The position numbers were made by a program, and so were the translations under genes. This document shows, in pieces, positions 40,530-50,673 of a DNA stretch of 64,000 nucleotides. Every line of letters begins with the position of its first letter. Position 1 is the stretch's first letter. The notes under the pieces were generated by a model. The model was not told the origin of the DNA, did not search any database, and saw only the letters and a list, made by a program, of their open reading frames with translations. Source of the stretch: Dolichospermum sp. LEGE 00240 (GTDB lineage: Bacteria; Cyanobacteriota; Cyanobacteriia; Cyanobacteriales; Nostocaceae); NCBI RefSeq assembly GCF_015207875.1, contig NZ_JADEVZ010000002.1, positions 62,001 to 126,000 on the forward strand, given 5' to 3'.

Positions 40530-41660
40530 CTAACGTACCTCTAATTCTCTTTCAGCAGCAATAACAATTTGTGCTTCATTAAAGACTATACTTTTTTCTT
40601 TACCTTTTTCAATTCTATGAATCCTAATACCATCATCGGTTACATTTTCTTGTTGTGCAATTTCGGCTAAACTTTTCCAACAATCACTATTATGTGTAGT
40701 TGCAAAAACTTGGACATTTAATTTTTTGGCTGTGTCCCAAATCATTTTCCACATATCAGACATTGCAGTAAAATGGAGTCCAGTGTCAATTTCATCTACA
40801 AATAAATATCCATCTTTAGCTGATACTATGGCTAATGCAAGTCCTAAAATTCGCCAAATACCATCTCCCATACTGCCAATAGGTACACGCTTACCATCAG
40901 CCAGAAGCACCAGAAAACCACCCCGTGAATCTGATGAATACCTCAATTTTTGAGAACTAATAGGAGCAATACGTTTAATTTTTGAGTCTATTTTATTTAA
41001 TGCGTCCGCTACAATGTTTTCTTCAGGTGTTAATACTAATTGATCAAATAAATCAATCATTTCCTCTGTTTTTAAAGAAGATGATTTAACAAATTGTGTT
41101 TTTAGTTTTCTAGATAAACTTTCTTCTTTATTGCTATTACGCGACAATCTAAGAGATTCGGTTGAAATACCACCATCACGTGATATTGCTCGTAAAGTGA
41201 CAAATTCTTGTTGCCCAATTTTCCATTTAACAGAAAGAATGAGTTTATTTAACTTATCAAAAGAAGCATCTTCTTCATAAATATCCGTTTTCTCATAACG
41301 AGAAATAGTATTATATGAACGTGGAGTATGTATCAAGACATCAAGCTCTTCTTGGGTATTGTCATTAATACCTGAGATAGAAAATTTACTCTTATCTTCA
41401 GTTTGATGACCATAAAAAAGATGCCGAATATCAACTTGATGATCTCTTTTATTATGATCACTCCAAACATACTCACCTCTGTTAATCATTATTTCACCAA
41501 GTGGCTCAAGATTAGTCCGTGAACATAAAAGCTGAACCGCTTCTAATATTGAAGTTTTCCCGCTATTATTTTCACCCACTAGCAGATTAATTCTACCTAG
41601 TTGTTGAAGTTCAAAAGATTTGAAACAGCGAAAGTTCTCTATTTTTATACTTTTTAGCAT
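40530..41660 (-). CDS. AAA-family SMC/OLD-like ATPase of an ATPase-TOPRIM module
   Basis: This 376-residue ATPase has Walker A GENNSGKT at residues 29-36, following an SIKIENFRCFKSF opening typical of OLD and RecF-like ATPases. Near the C-terminus are GYLFVDEIDTGLHF (Walker B with Glu) and FATTHNSDCWKSL (the switch His). GSMGDGIWRILGLALA carries an ABC-type signature. It lacks a TOPRIM domain of its own; this is encoded by the next gene. The start is ATG. It is the first gene of the pair and is likely to sense a phage trigger. Confidence 0.85.
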   Translation of the reverse strand: MLKSIKIENFRCFKSFELQQLGRINLLVGENNSGKTSILEAVQLLCSRTNLEPLGEIMINRGEYVWSDHNKRDHQVDIRHLFYGHQTEDKSKFSISGINDNTQEELDVLIHTPRSYNTISRYEKTDIYEEDASFDKLNKLILSVKWKIGQQEFVTLRAISRDGGISTESLRLSRNSNKEESLSRKLKTQFVKSSSLKTEEMIDLFDQLVLTPEENIVADALNKIDSKIKRIAPISSQKLRYSSDSRGGFLVLLADGKRVPIGSMGDGIWRILGLALAIVSAKDGYLFVDEIDTGLHFTAMSDMWKMIWDTAKKLNVQVFATTHNSDCWKSLAEIAQQENVTDDGIRIHRIEKGKEKSIVFNEAQIVIAAERELEVR

Positions 41661-41802
41661 TGTTTTTAAGATGTAGATAATAGAGAAATAATGAGTAATT
41701 TTATTCTAGCTCATAACTTGCTTTAAGTGTAGACAACTTTTCTATTGACTCCTGAAGCAGTTGATCAAAAGTAATACAATGAAGAGGCTTACTATTAATA
41801 AT

Positions 41803-41924
41803 CAGCAATTCTCATTTTGAAAGGAGTTTGCGTCATTTCAGCTATTCCCGGATTCGTTAAGAATTGTAAAATCCTATGAATGCAAGGGTTTCAATGTCAT
41901 GAAACCTTAAAATGAGAATTGCTG
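41803..41924. mobile_element. 122-bp MITE-like element with 16-bp terminal inverted repeats
   Basis: The ends CAGCAATTCTCATTTT (41803-41818) and AAAATGAGAATTGCTG (41909-41924) are perfect inverted repeats. The middle 90 bases have no gene. I see no clear target duplication. It lies right before a decapitated hicB frame, which it probably helped to break. Confidence 0.75.
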
Positions 41925-41952
41925 CTAGATCATAGCCTTATTTGATCGCTTC

Positions 41953-42117
41953 ATTGTTCCTGACTTACCCGGATGTGTTGCTTGTGGTGATACCTTACAA
42001 GAAACAGAAGAACTAATTAAAGAAGCTATAGAATTGTATTTGGAAGTATTGAAAGAAGATGGAAAACCTATACCTGAAGCTTTTACACAAGTAGGTAAAG
42101 TTGCAGTAAATATATAA
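41953..42117 (+). pseudogene. hicB antitoxin remnant (C-terminal part)
   Basis: This frame encodes IVPDLPGCVACGDTLQETEE and continues LIKEAIELYLEVLKEDGKP to a stop at 42117, which is the conserved C-terminal two-thirds of HicB. No start codon or N-terminal strand precedes it: an in-frame TAG lies at 41926-41928, just after the MITE at 41803-41924. It is a broken antitoxin gene with no adjacent hicA. Confidence 0.75.
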
Positions 42118-42189
42118 ATCTAATTACTTTATAATTACTGCTGAATTTGATATGATATTTATTGACAGTTATAAAATGGTAAAAATTCA

Positions 42190-42387
42190 ATGACAATTAA
42201 AGAACAAATAACACAAGAATTAGAAAAATTACCTGAACCTGTGTTACAGGAAATCTTAGATTTTGTCCAGTTTTTGCAAACCAAGCACCAACAAAATAAG
42301 ACGCTAGAAATTACGATTATGAGTGAATCTTCACTGGCAAAAGATTGGTTAAAACCAGAGGAAGATGCAGCATGGCAGAATTTATAA
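42190..42387 (+). CDS. DUF2281-type antitoxin
   Basis: This 65-residue protein opens MTIKEQITQELEKLPEPVLQ and follows with EILDFVQFLQTKHQQ, the classic DUF2281 helix pattern. It then has KDWLKPEEDAAWQNL, a tail that likely blocks the toxin. It overlaps the downstream PemK/MazF gene by 16 bases. The start is ATG. Together they form a type II toxin-antitoxin operon. Confidence 0.85.
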   Translation: MTIKEQITQELEKLPEPVLQEILDFVQFLQTKHQQNKTLEITIMSESSLAKDWLKPEEDAAWQNL

Positions 42388-42704
42388 AAGGTGATGTTGT
42401 AATTGTTCCCTTTCCATTTTCAGATTTAAGTCAAACAAAACGTAGACCAGCTTTAGTTATTGCTACACTTCAGGGAAATGACATGATTCTTTGTCAAATT
42501 ACCAGTCAATCTGTTAATGATATGTATGCTATTGGAATAGATAATTTTGATTTTAACTCAGGTGGTTTAAATCAGCCAAGTAATATTAGACCAAATCGGC
42601 TTTTTACTGCTGAAAGGCAAATTATTCTATATAAAGCAGGTGAAATAAAATCCGAAAAATTAACAGAAGTCATTAACAAAATTTTTGAAATTTTACAGTC
42701 TTAG
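42372..42704 (+). CDS. PemK/MazF-family mRNA interferase toxin
   Basis: This 110-residue toxin starts AEFIKGDVVIVPFPFSDLSQ and follows with KRRPALVIATLQGNDMILCQITSQ, which is the MazF/PemK beta-barrel with the conserved Arg and Ser/Thr active residues. LNQPSNIRPNRLFTAERQII is the C-terminal part. I use the ATG at 42372; a longer start at 42345 would cover more of the antitoxin. It cuts RNA when the antitoxin is lost. Confidence 0.88.
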   Translation: MAEFIKGDVVIVPFPFSDLSQTKRRPALVIATLQGNDMILCQITSQSVNDMYAIGIDNFDFNSGGLNQPSNIRPNRLFTAERQIILYKAGEIKSEKLTEVINKIFEILQS

Positions 42705-42735
42705 ACAGTCAATTTTAATGTTTGGTGCATACATT

Positions 42736-42763
42736 GTAGAGACGTTTCATGAAACGTCTCTAC
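42736..42763. repeat. 28-bp perfect palindrome after the toxin and alaS genes
   Basis: The half GTAGAGACGTTTCA pairs with TGAAACGTCTCTAC without a loop of its own. It lies between the convergent toxin gene and alaS, so it may help to end both transcripts. A related palindrome with a different body (GTAGGGACAATTCA) is at 49676-49701, so it is a dispersed family. Confidence 0.7.
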
Positions 42764-42779
42764 CTTATTGTTCAAAAAC

Positions 42780-45422
42780 CTATTTTAACGCTGCTAACAA
42801 GTCATTTTTTGCAGTTTCTAATGCTTCTGGTAACTTACTTGCATCCCTTCCCCCAGCTTGCGCGAGGTTGGGTTTTCCACCACCCCCTCCTCCACAGATT
42901 TTAGCTATCGTTCCGACAAATTTTCCAGCTTGGACACCTTTTTTATTCACTTCAGAACTAAAAGCTGCAACAATACTCACTTTTCCTGCTTCGGGAATAG
43001 AACCTAAAACCACAGCACCATTACCGATTTTTTGCAGCAATCTTTCCGCAGCATCTTTTAATGATTCTGCGTCAATATCTTCCATTTGGGCGATGATGAT
43101 TTTGTGTTCTCCTATTGTTTCCGCAGTCTGTAATAAACTATCAGATTTAACTATTGCTATTTGTGATTTCAGACTTTGAATTTCTTTTTCATTGTTGCGG
43201 AGTTCGGTTTGTAAAGTTGTGATTCTGTCGGGTATTTCTTCCGGTTTGACTTTAAAGCGATCGCACAAATCCTTCACAACTATATCACGCACATTCAAAT
43301 AATCCAATACCGCAGCCCCAGAAACCGCTTCTATTCTTCTTACCCCAGACGCAACTCCGGCTTCAGCAATGATTTTGAAAACGCCAATTTCCGCAGTATT
43401 ATTAACATGAGTTCCCCCACATAATTCCATCGAAACTCCAGGGAAATCAATCACCCGCACTTGATCACCGTACTTTTCCCCAAACATTGCGACTGCACCT
43501 TTAGCTTTTGCTTCGGCTATGGGCATCTCCTCTATTGTAGCAGAATGAGCTTCAGAAATCCAACTATTTACTAATTCTTCAATTTGAATAACTTCCTCAG
43601 CATTTAAAGCGCGGGGACAGTTAAAATCAAAGCGCAATCTATCAAAAGAAACCAAAGAACCAGCTTGAGAAATTCCTTCATCAACAACTTTCTTTAAAGC
43701 AGCTTGTAATAAATGAGTTGCTGTATGATTAGCTTGAGCGCGACGACGACAAGCGGTATCTATTTGGGCGGTAATTTCATCACCAATTCTAATTGTTCCC
43801 CGTTCAATGCGTCCGAAATGAATAAAGAAATCAGATTCTTTTTTCACGTCTTCAATTCTGACTAAAACACCATCACCGCTAATATATCCTTTATCGCCAA
43901 TTTGTCCCCCAGATTCAGCGTAAAAAGGTGTTTTATCTAAAACAATTTGTATTTCTGTTCCTGCTTCTGCTGCTTCTTCGGAAACACCAGCAACTAATAA
44001 AACTTCGATTTTTGCAGTTGTTGTTAATTGGGTATAGCCAATGAATTGTGTAGAGTGAATATGTTCTGCAAGTTTATCCAAAGAACCTTGAACAGTTAAA
44101 TCAATGGTTTCATGTGCAGCTTTTGCGCGTTCTACTTGTTTTTGCATTTCTGCATTGAAACCATCAACATCAACAGTAATGTGATTTTCTTCAGCAACTT
44201 CTTGGGTTAATTCTAATGGGAAACCGTAGGTATCATAGAGAGTAAAAGCACTTTCACCACTAATAGAAGTTAATCCTTTTTGTTTTACATCTTGGATAAT
44301 TTCAGCTAATAGTTTTTCTCCTCTATCAAGAGTTTTCAAGAAATTACTTTCTTCTCTTTGTAATTCCGCTTTAATAGCAGCTTCTCTTTGTCGCAAATTG
44401 GGGTAAATTGATTCCGAAAGAGAAATTGCGGTTTCTGCAACTTGGTTAATAAATTCTCCAGAAATTCCGATTAATCTCCCATGTCTGACGACGCGACGAA
44501 TTAACCGCCGTAAAACGTAACCCCTACCCACATTAGAAGCGCGAATTTCATCAGCAATCATGTGAACCACAGAACGGACATGATCACCAATTACCTTTAA
44601 AGAAACTTGCGTATTTTCATCACTTTGATGATAATCAATTTTGGCAATTTTTGCCGCAGTTTCAATAATCGGGAAAATCAAATCTGTTTCATAATTATTT
44701 GGCTTCTTTTGCAGGATTTGCGCCATTCTTTCTAAACCCATTCCCGTGTCAATATTCTTATTTTGCAACGGGGTTAAATTTCCTGACGCATCCCGATTAT
44801 ATTGCATGAAAACCAAGTTATAAAACTCGATAAATCGGGTATCATCTTCTAAATCAATATTATCTTCACCGCGTTCTGGGTGAAAATCATAATAAATTTC
44901 CGAACATGGACCACAGGGACCAGTAGCACCAGATACCCAGAAATTATCATCCGCACCCATGCGTTTGATGCGTTTTTCCGTTACACCAATAGTATCGCGC
45001 CAAATTGCAAAAGCTTCATCGTCTTCCTCAAACACGCTGACAACGAGATTTTGAGGAGAGAAACCAAAGACTTGAGTAGATAATTCCCAACCCCAAGCGA
45101 TCGCCTGTGGTTTAAAATAATCACCAAAGCTAAAATTCCCCAACATCTCAAAAAATGTATGATGACGGTGAGTGCGTCCTACATTTTCGATATCATTGGT
45201 ACGAATACACTTTTGCGAAGTCGTAGCGCGTTTAAATTCCGGTGTCCGCTGTCCCAGGAATATCGGCTTAAATGGTAACATACCTGCGATCGTTAGCAGC
45301 ACAGTCGGATCTTCTGGAACAAGAGAAGCACTCGGAAGCGGTTGGTGTCCCCGTTGTGCGTAGAAGTCGAGGAATAATTGACGAATATCGTTACCGCTAA
45401 GAAACTGAAGAGTTGAAGACAT
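42780..45422 (-). CDS. alaS: Alanyl-tRNA synthetase
   Basis: This 880-residue class II enzyme charges tRNA-Ala. The catalytic core has TTSQKCIRTNDIENVGRT and HHTFFEMLGNFSFGDYFK. The editing domain has the zinc-binding HTATHLLQAAL and CGGTHV sites. The C-terminal C-Ala domain ends GGGGGGKPNLAQAGGRD. The start is ATG, and all domains are complete. It is alone on the minus strand here. Confidence 0.98.
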   Translation of the reverse strand: MSSTLQFLSGNDIRQLFLDFYAQRGHQPLPSASLVPEDPTVLLTIAGMLPFKPIFLGQRTPEFKRATTSQKCIRTNDIENVGRTHRHHTFFEMLGNFSFGDYFKPQAIAWGWELSTQVFGFSPQNLVVSVFEEDDEAFAIWRDTIGVTEKRIKRMGADDNFWVSGATGPCGPCSEIYYDFHPERGEDNIDLEDDTRFIEFYNLVFMQYNRDASGNLTPLQNKNIDTGMGLERMAQILQKKPNNYETDLIFPIIETAAKIAKIDYHQSDENTQVSLKVIGDHVRSVVHMIADEIRASNVGRGYVLRRLIRRVVRHGRLIGISGEFINQVAETAISLSESIYPNLRQREAAIKAELQREESNFLKTLDRGEKLLAEIIQDVKQKGLTSISGESAFTLYDTYGFPLELTQEVAEENHITVDVDGFNAEMQKQVERAKAAHETIDLTVQGSLDKLAEHIHSTQFIGYTQLTTTAKIEVLLVAGVSEEAAEAGTEIQIVLDKTPFYAESGGQIGDKGYISGDGVLVRIEDVKKESDFFIHFGRIERGTIRIGDEITAQIDTACRRRAQANHTATHLLQAALKKVVDEGISQAGSLVSFDRLRFDFNCPRALNAEEVIQIEELVNSWISEAHSATIEEMPIAEAKAKGAVAMFGEKYGDQVRVIDFPGVSMELCGGTHVNNTAEIGVFKIIAEAGVASGVRRIEAVSGAAVLDYLNVRDIVVKDLCDRFKVKPEEIPDRITTLQTELRNNEKEIQSLKSQIAIVKSDSLLQTAETIGEHKIIIAQMEDIDAESLKDAAERLLQKIGNGAVVLGSIPEAGKVSIVAAFSSEVNKKGVQAGKFVGTIAKICGGGGGGKPNLAQAGGRDASKLPEALETAKNDLLAALK

Positions 45423-45608
45423 GAGTGTTTAAGAAAACAAATTTAATTAAATTGGGAAAGTCTGCAAAAAGCATCATTACTATTTATAACTTATGCCAGG
45501 AAATAAAAAATATAGTCAGCTTTCAATATCTTTAGTCAAGGTTTCTCATTGCTAATTGGTATCAAATTAACATCAATTCATATACATTAATAATATTTCC
45601 GTTGAAAA

Positions 45609-45803
45609 ATGCCGAAAAAAATTAGAGAATTAAAAAGTTTACTCAAAAAAGCCGGGTTTATTTACCGTTCAGCAAAAGGAAGTCATACCCGTTGGTATCA
45701 TCCTTTATTACCAGAAGATCCTATTACCATATCTGGCAAAGATGGAGATGATGCTAAAATATATATAGAAAACGAAGTTAACGAAAAATTAGCTAAATCT
45801 TGA
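45609..45803 (+). CDS. HicA-family toxin without adjacent hicB
   Basis: This 64-residue protein has the HicA dsRBD-like pattern: KIRELKSLLKKAGFIYRSAKG, then SHTRWYHPLLPEDPITISGK, with the catalytic His. The start is ATG. Normally hicB follows directly, but here a half copy of the AGTAGGT miniature element starts 13 bases after the stop, then pyrF. The toxin is therefore an orphan, tolerated perhaps by antitoxin from another locus or by weakness. Confidence 0.78.
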   Translation: MPKKIRELKSLLKKAGFIYRSAKGSHTRWYHPLLPEDPITISGKDGDDAKIYIENEVNEKLAKS

Positions 45804-45816
45804 AAACAATTGATTA

Positions 45817-45837
45817 AGTAGGTGAACACAATTAAAT
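45817..45837 (+). mobile_element. Partial copy of the AGTAGGT MITE after orphan hicA
   Basis: The end AGTAGGTGAACACAATTAAA matches the end of the element in hicA at 15934. A weak counterpart (ATTACTTAA near 45914) could be the other end in a degenerate copy, giving about 105 bases. Confidence 0.55.
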
Positions 45838-45957
45838 TCACTCCTTGAGAGAGGGAACTCTTAACTGGGAAAGGGGAACAGAAAAATCAATTGTGTAATT
45901 AATTCTGTCCCATTACTTAATAAATTGGATAATATGTAAGAAGTAATAATCAAAATT

Positions 45958-46670
45958 ATGAATACTAAAAAAATTATTGTTCCTTTAGATGTACCAGATT
46001 TAGAGAGTGCGATCGCTCTTGTTGATAAACTTCCCCAAGTCACTTTTTGGAAAGTTGGTTTGGAGTTGTTTACTAGCACAGGTCCCAAGATTCTGGATAT
46101 CCTCAAATCTCAAGAAAAGCGGATTTTCCTCGATTTGAAATTTCACGATATCCCCAATACTGTCGCCGGTGCTTGTCGCGCTGCGGCCGGGTATGGGGTA
46201 GATTTATTGACAATTCACGCTACTTGTGGTAGAGATGCTTTAAAAGCGGCGGCGGAAGCTGTGCAAATTGGGGCGGAAAAAGCTGGGACAAAACCACCGA
46301 AGTTAATCGCTATTACCTTGTTAACCAGTATTTCGGCGCGACAATTGGCGTTTGATTTGAAAATTCCGCTCGAACTGCCAGAATTTGCTTTAGAAATGGC
46401 ACTGTTGGCGCAAAATTCTGGTTTAAATGGGGTTGTTTGTTCTCCCCAAGAGGTGCAACAATTAAGAACAAGTTGTGAAAAGGATTTTTTACTGGTTTGT
46501 CCAGGTGTGCGTCCGAGTTGGGCTGAGAAAGGAGATCAAAAGCGATCGCTCACTCCCTCCCAAGCTATCACAGCCGGTGCAGATTATCTAGTTATCGGTC
46601 GTCCCATTACCGCTGCGGCTGAACCTGAGTTAGCCTGGAATCAGATTGTTGAGGAGTTAAAAACAGTGTG

Positions 46671-46671
<1 letters not shown>
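45958..46671 (+). CDS. pyrF: Orotidine 5'-phosphate decarboxylase
   Basis: PyrF makes UMP from OMP, the last step of pyrimidine synthesis. The TIM-barrel motifs are [20 protein letters not shown], and the catalytic [15 protein letters not shown] (Asp-Lys-Asp tetrad). LVCPGVRPS and [14 protein letters not shown] complete the phosphate site. 237 residues, ATG start. The next gene starts on its stop codon (TGATG). Confidence 0.97.
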
Positions 46672-47321
<650 letters not shown>

Positions 47322-47386
47322 AGAGTCGGAAAGAAGGAGTCAGGAGTCACCGAGTCAGGATAAAGAAGAATAAAGAAAATTTCTCT

Positions 47387-47510
47387 CCCTATTCCCTATT
47401 CCCTATTCCCTATTCCCTATTCCCTATTCCCTGTTCCCTGTTCCCTATTCCCTGTTCCCTATTCCCTGTTCCCTATTCCCTGTTCCCTATTCCCTGTTCC
47501 CTGTTCCCTT
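47387..47510. repeat. Heptamer tandem repeats (CCCTATT/CCCTGTT)
   Basis: About 17 heptamer units in tandem, the complement of the GGGAATA/GGGAACA type at 10535. They fill most of the gap between the secreted protein gene and sir, on the 3' side of both. Confidence 0.92.
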
Positions 47511-47553
47511 CACTGACCGATAAGTTCTCAACTCAAATAGGATTGCTATATTT

Positions 47554-49467
47554 TTAGAGAGTTTGGAAATACTTCTCCAAAGCCTCATGTACCAAATCAG
47601 TCATCGGTCGTTCTTGTTTTTCCGCCGTTTCCTTGAGTTGAGCGTAAAAATCATCCCGCAGACTCACACGGTGACGGGATTTACCACTGCTGGTAGGATC
47701 TCCTGGGGTGTAGTTAGCCACAAATTCCCGAATCGCATCAAAACCCAATCTGTCGCAAAAATCCCCAAAACTTTCTTTTGGTGTGCGGGACTTTTTAAAG
47801 AAGACAAAAATCGGTTCTAGAAAACTTTCCAGATCATTGTGGTGCAGTTTTTCTGTAAAAGGTTGTGCTAACCGGGTTTGATGTGGTGAACCACCCAACC
47901 AAACTTGATAGGATTCTGGCGCACTACCCACTAAACCCAATTCTGCCATATAAGGACGAGCGCAACCATTAGGGCAACCGGTCATCCTTACCACAAAATG
48001 TTGATTTTGTAAACCCAGTTTATCTAATAAAGCCCTGATTCTCTCTAAAATTCCAGGGATGGCTCGTTCTGATTCTGTTATAGCTAGACCGCAGGTAGGC
48101 AAGGCTGGACAAGCCATAGCATATCTTGTTAGTGCTGCTATTTGCTCAGGGTCGGCAACAACGCCGCAGTTATCGAGAATCTCTTGAATGGCTGCTTTGT
48201 CTTCTGGTGCTATGTCGTAAAATAGTAGGTTTTGATTACCTGTGAGGCGAATTGGCAGGTTAAACTGTTCAACAATTGTCCGCAAAGCGGTTTTAAGTTT
48301 AAAATCGCCATCATCTTTGACACGCCCATTATCAATGGAAATACCTAAAAAGAGTTTACCATCGCCTTGTTCATTCCAACCTAAGAAGTCCTTATATTTA
48401 AACTGAATCAGGGGTTTAAATGGTTCGAGTTTTTTACCAAGGTATTCTTCTACCTGAGTGCGGAATTTATCTACACCCCAATCATTAATTAAGTATTTTA
48501 ATCTCGCGTGTCGTCTGTCCGTGCGATCGCCATAATCTCGTTGTGTCGCAACTATAGCTTTTACAAGATTATATACATCAGCTTTAGCTACATAGCCAAT
48601 GGGGTCAGCGGTTCTAGCAAAGGTTTCTTCTTTATTATGAGTGCGACCCAAACCACCACCAGCAAAAATATTAAATCCTGCTAATGCACCTTTTTTATTG
48701 GTAATCACCACCAAAGTCAAATCTTGGGAATATAAATCAACAGAATTATCTCCCGGAACTGTGACGCAAATTTTAAATTTGCGGGGCATATAGTGAGTTC
48801 CATAGATAGGTTCTACGGAATCATGAATAATAGTACCATTACCATTGGTTTGTCGCGCTGCTTTGACATCTGGATGTTCTTCGCCGCTAACGGCTTTTTC
48901 CCCATCTAACCAAATTTCGTAATAAGCACCGGTTTGGGGAGAAAGTAAATCAGCGATATTTTGGGCATATTCCCAAGCATACTGATATTCTGAGCGATTT
49001 TTAAAGGGGGCTGGCGGAGCCATGACGTTGCGGTTAATGTCACCACAAGCTCCCAAAGTTGAACCGAGATTTTCGACAATTGTAGCGATCGCCGCCTTCA
49101 GATTCTTTTTTAGGATACCATGTAGTTGAAAGCCTTGGCGAGTAGTAGCTCTGAGGGTATGATTACCATATTCATCCGCCAATTTATCCAAAGCCAAATA
49201 TAGCTCAGGAGGTACTAACCCGCCGGGATTTTTTGTCCGCAACATCATTTGATAATCTTTTTCCTGACCCTTAACGCGGTTATCACGGTTATCCTGTTGA
49301 TAAGAACCGTGAAATTTAAGAATCTGAATTGCGTCTTCACTAAAATGCGTCGTGTCTTGAAGTAACTCAGTGGCAACAGGTTCACGTAAAAAATTACTAT
49401 TTTCTTTGATACCTTCGACTTTAGAAGGCTTACGATTGTTCACGGGGGAAGTAGCAGAGTTAACCAT
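47554..49467 (-). CDS. sir: Ferredoxin-sulfite reductase with ribbon-helix-helix-like tail
   Basis: The enzyme reduces sulfite to sulfide in assimilation, using ferredoxin. The siroheme-[4Fe-4S] Cys motifs are [17 protein letters not shown] and [19 protein letters not shown]. Sulfite-binding Arg and Lys regions include [14 protein letters not shown] and [12 protein letters not shown]. The last about 42 residues, [20 protein letters not shown] then [18 protein letters not shown], look like a ribbon-helix-helix DNA-binding domain joined to the enzyme. The start is ATG, length 637. It is alone on the minus strand. Confidence 0.95.
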   Translation of the reverse strand: MVNSATSPVNNRKPSKVEGIKENSNFLREPVATELLQDTTHFSEDAIQILKFHGSYQQDNRDNRVKGQEKDYQMMLRTKNPGGLVPPELYLALDKLADEYGNHTLRATTRQGFQLHGILKKNLKAAIATIVENLGSTLGACGDINRNVMAPPAPFKNRSEYQYAWEYAQNIADLLSPQTGAYYEIWLDGEKAVSGEEHPDVKAARQTNGNGTIIHDSVEPIYGTHYMPRKFKICVTVPGDNSVDLYSQDLTLVVITNKKGALAGFNIFAGGGLGRTHNKEETFARTADPIGYVAKADVYNLVKAIVATQRDYGDRTDRRHARLKYLINDWGVDKFRTQVEEYLGKKLEPFKPLIQFKYKDFLGWNEQGDGKLFLGISIDNGRVKDDGDFKLKTALRTIVEQFNLPIRLTGNQNLLFYDIAPEDKAAIQEILDNCGVVADPEQIAALTRYAMACPALPTCGLAITESERAIPGILERIRALLDKLGLQNQHFVVRMTGCPNGCARPYMAELGLVGSAPESYQVWLGGSPHQTRLAQPFTEKLHHNDLESFLEPIFVFFKKSRTPKESFGDFCDRLGFDAIREFVANYTPGDPTSSGKSRHRVSLRDDFYAQLKETAEKQERPMTDLVHEALEKYFQTL

Positions 49468-50321
49468 TACAGTAGATACGTTGTCTTAATAAGGCGGTAG
49501 ATGAAACTGAAATTAGGCAATTAATAGCACTTATTTGGCTAGTTAAACTACTTAAAGTCGGTCGGAATTATGAATATTATTCTAATTCTAACATGATGAG
49601 AGGCCAACTTTATTAATGATGTAGTTGATCATTAGACATCTCCGATAATTAAATGTGCATAACCCGAAACTCTTGTAGGGACAATTCATGAATTGTCCCT
49701 AGGATAATTTTCACCAGATGTCTATTTTAGTGGACACTGAGATGAATATTCAATATGGCCGTTCCCATGCTAAGTAGGTTGACGTTAAAAATTGTCGTTG
49801 ATTCAATTCATATTTTAAGTTATCATGAAGTAGTTTAAGCTCTTCTAAAGAAAGAAAATACGATCAGTACAAACACCATTAGTAATAGAGTGATCGCTTC
49901 GTTCTGGCAGATATTGCTAGTATTACCAACTAATGGGTGGTTTCGTGGTGTTCCTATATTTAACTGAAATGCTGGTATAGCAGGACTTCTAAAAAACTTT
50001 TTGGTTTACCGATATTCATTCAGATAAATTCAGTAATCTCACCGCTGATTGTTCTTATCTAAATCTACTAAGATTGATCCAGTTAAGAAACAAGACCTGC
50101 ATCTTAAATACTAAGAACGGATTAGAGCTTCATTTTTAGATCATCCCTAAAAGCTTTACCCTACATAGTTTACATCGTTTTTATTACAAGTTTAGCTAGG
50201 AGAAACTTGCAGTACAAAAACTTTAAAGTATATATGCTTCCTCTGAGTGATAGATGTGAACTTTGGATGGGTCTCGTTTATCTGAATCAACAACGCAGCA
50301 AACAAGGAAAGGTAATATCAA
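49468..50321. other. Large intergenic region with palindrome and MITE end
   Basis: The 854 bases between sir and the peptide gene hold a 26-base palindrome (49676-49701, TAGGGACAATTCA and its complement) and one end of the AGTAGGT MITE family (49773-49799). A minus-strand frame from about 49865 down encodes LSLEELKLLHDNLKYELNQ but has no start, so it is at most a remnant. The promoters of sir (leftward) and the peptide gene (rightward) must lie here. Confidence 0.6.
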
Positions 50322-50546
50322 ATGAAAAACTCTACACACAGCTTTGATTTATTCACCGATATCGAAAACTTCCTCAGTGAACTGTCCGTGCAAGAAGAAT
50401 CCCTATTAAGCGGTGGCTGTGCTGGTAAATCTGGCAAGTCTGGAAGAAGCAAGAGTGGAAAATCTAACAAATCCTGTTCTAAATTAAACTCTGGATGTGT
50501 CCCAGTTGTAGTTCCACCACCAGTCGTTACTGGTGATGGTTATTAA
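50322..50546 (+). CDS. Double-glycine leader peptide (bacteriocin/RiPP-like precursor)
   Basis: This 74-residue precursor starts MKNSTHSFDLFTDIENFLSE and leads to LSVQEESLLSGG, the double-glycine site cut by peptidase-containing ABC exporters. The core that follows has CAGKSGKSGRSKSGK, then SCSKLNSGC, and a hydrophobic VPVVVPPPVV tail. It is rich in Ser, Gly and Lys, with three Cys. A good ribosome site (AAGGAAAGG) lies about 9 bases before the ATG. The neighbouring HlyD fragment and glycosyltransferase support a secreted peptide locus. The identity and activity are unknown. Confidence 0.7.
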   Translation: MKNSTHSFDLFTDIENFLSELSVQEESLLSGGCAGKSGKSGRSKSGKSNKSCSKLNSGCVPVVVPPPVVTGDGY

Positions 50547-50673
50547 TTCACGGCGTTGCTGGGTAAAGCAAACTGCTAAACCCCTACATGAGTGAAATCG
50601 CACTCCTAATTTTGAAAATAGATCTTAGTAATTTGCTCCAGTCGCTCTATCTTGAAGGGGCTGGGGTTTTTAA

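Noticed and set aside
42345-42371. Longer toxin start for the PemK/MazF gene.
   Set aside because: The extra nine residues come from the antitoxin's other frame; the ATG at 42372 matches MazF family starts.
49773-49865. Minus-strand frame encoding LSLEELKLLHDNLKYELNQ considered as a small gene.
   Set aside because: It has no start codon, an in-frame stop lies just upstream, and its end runs into a MITE end.
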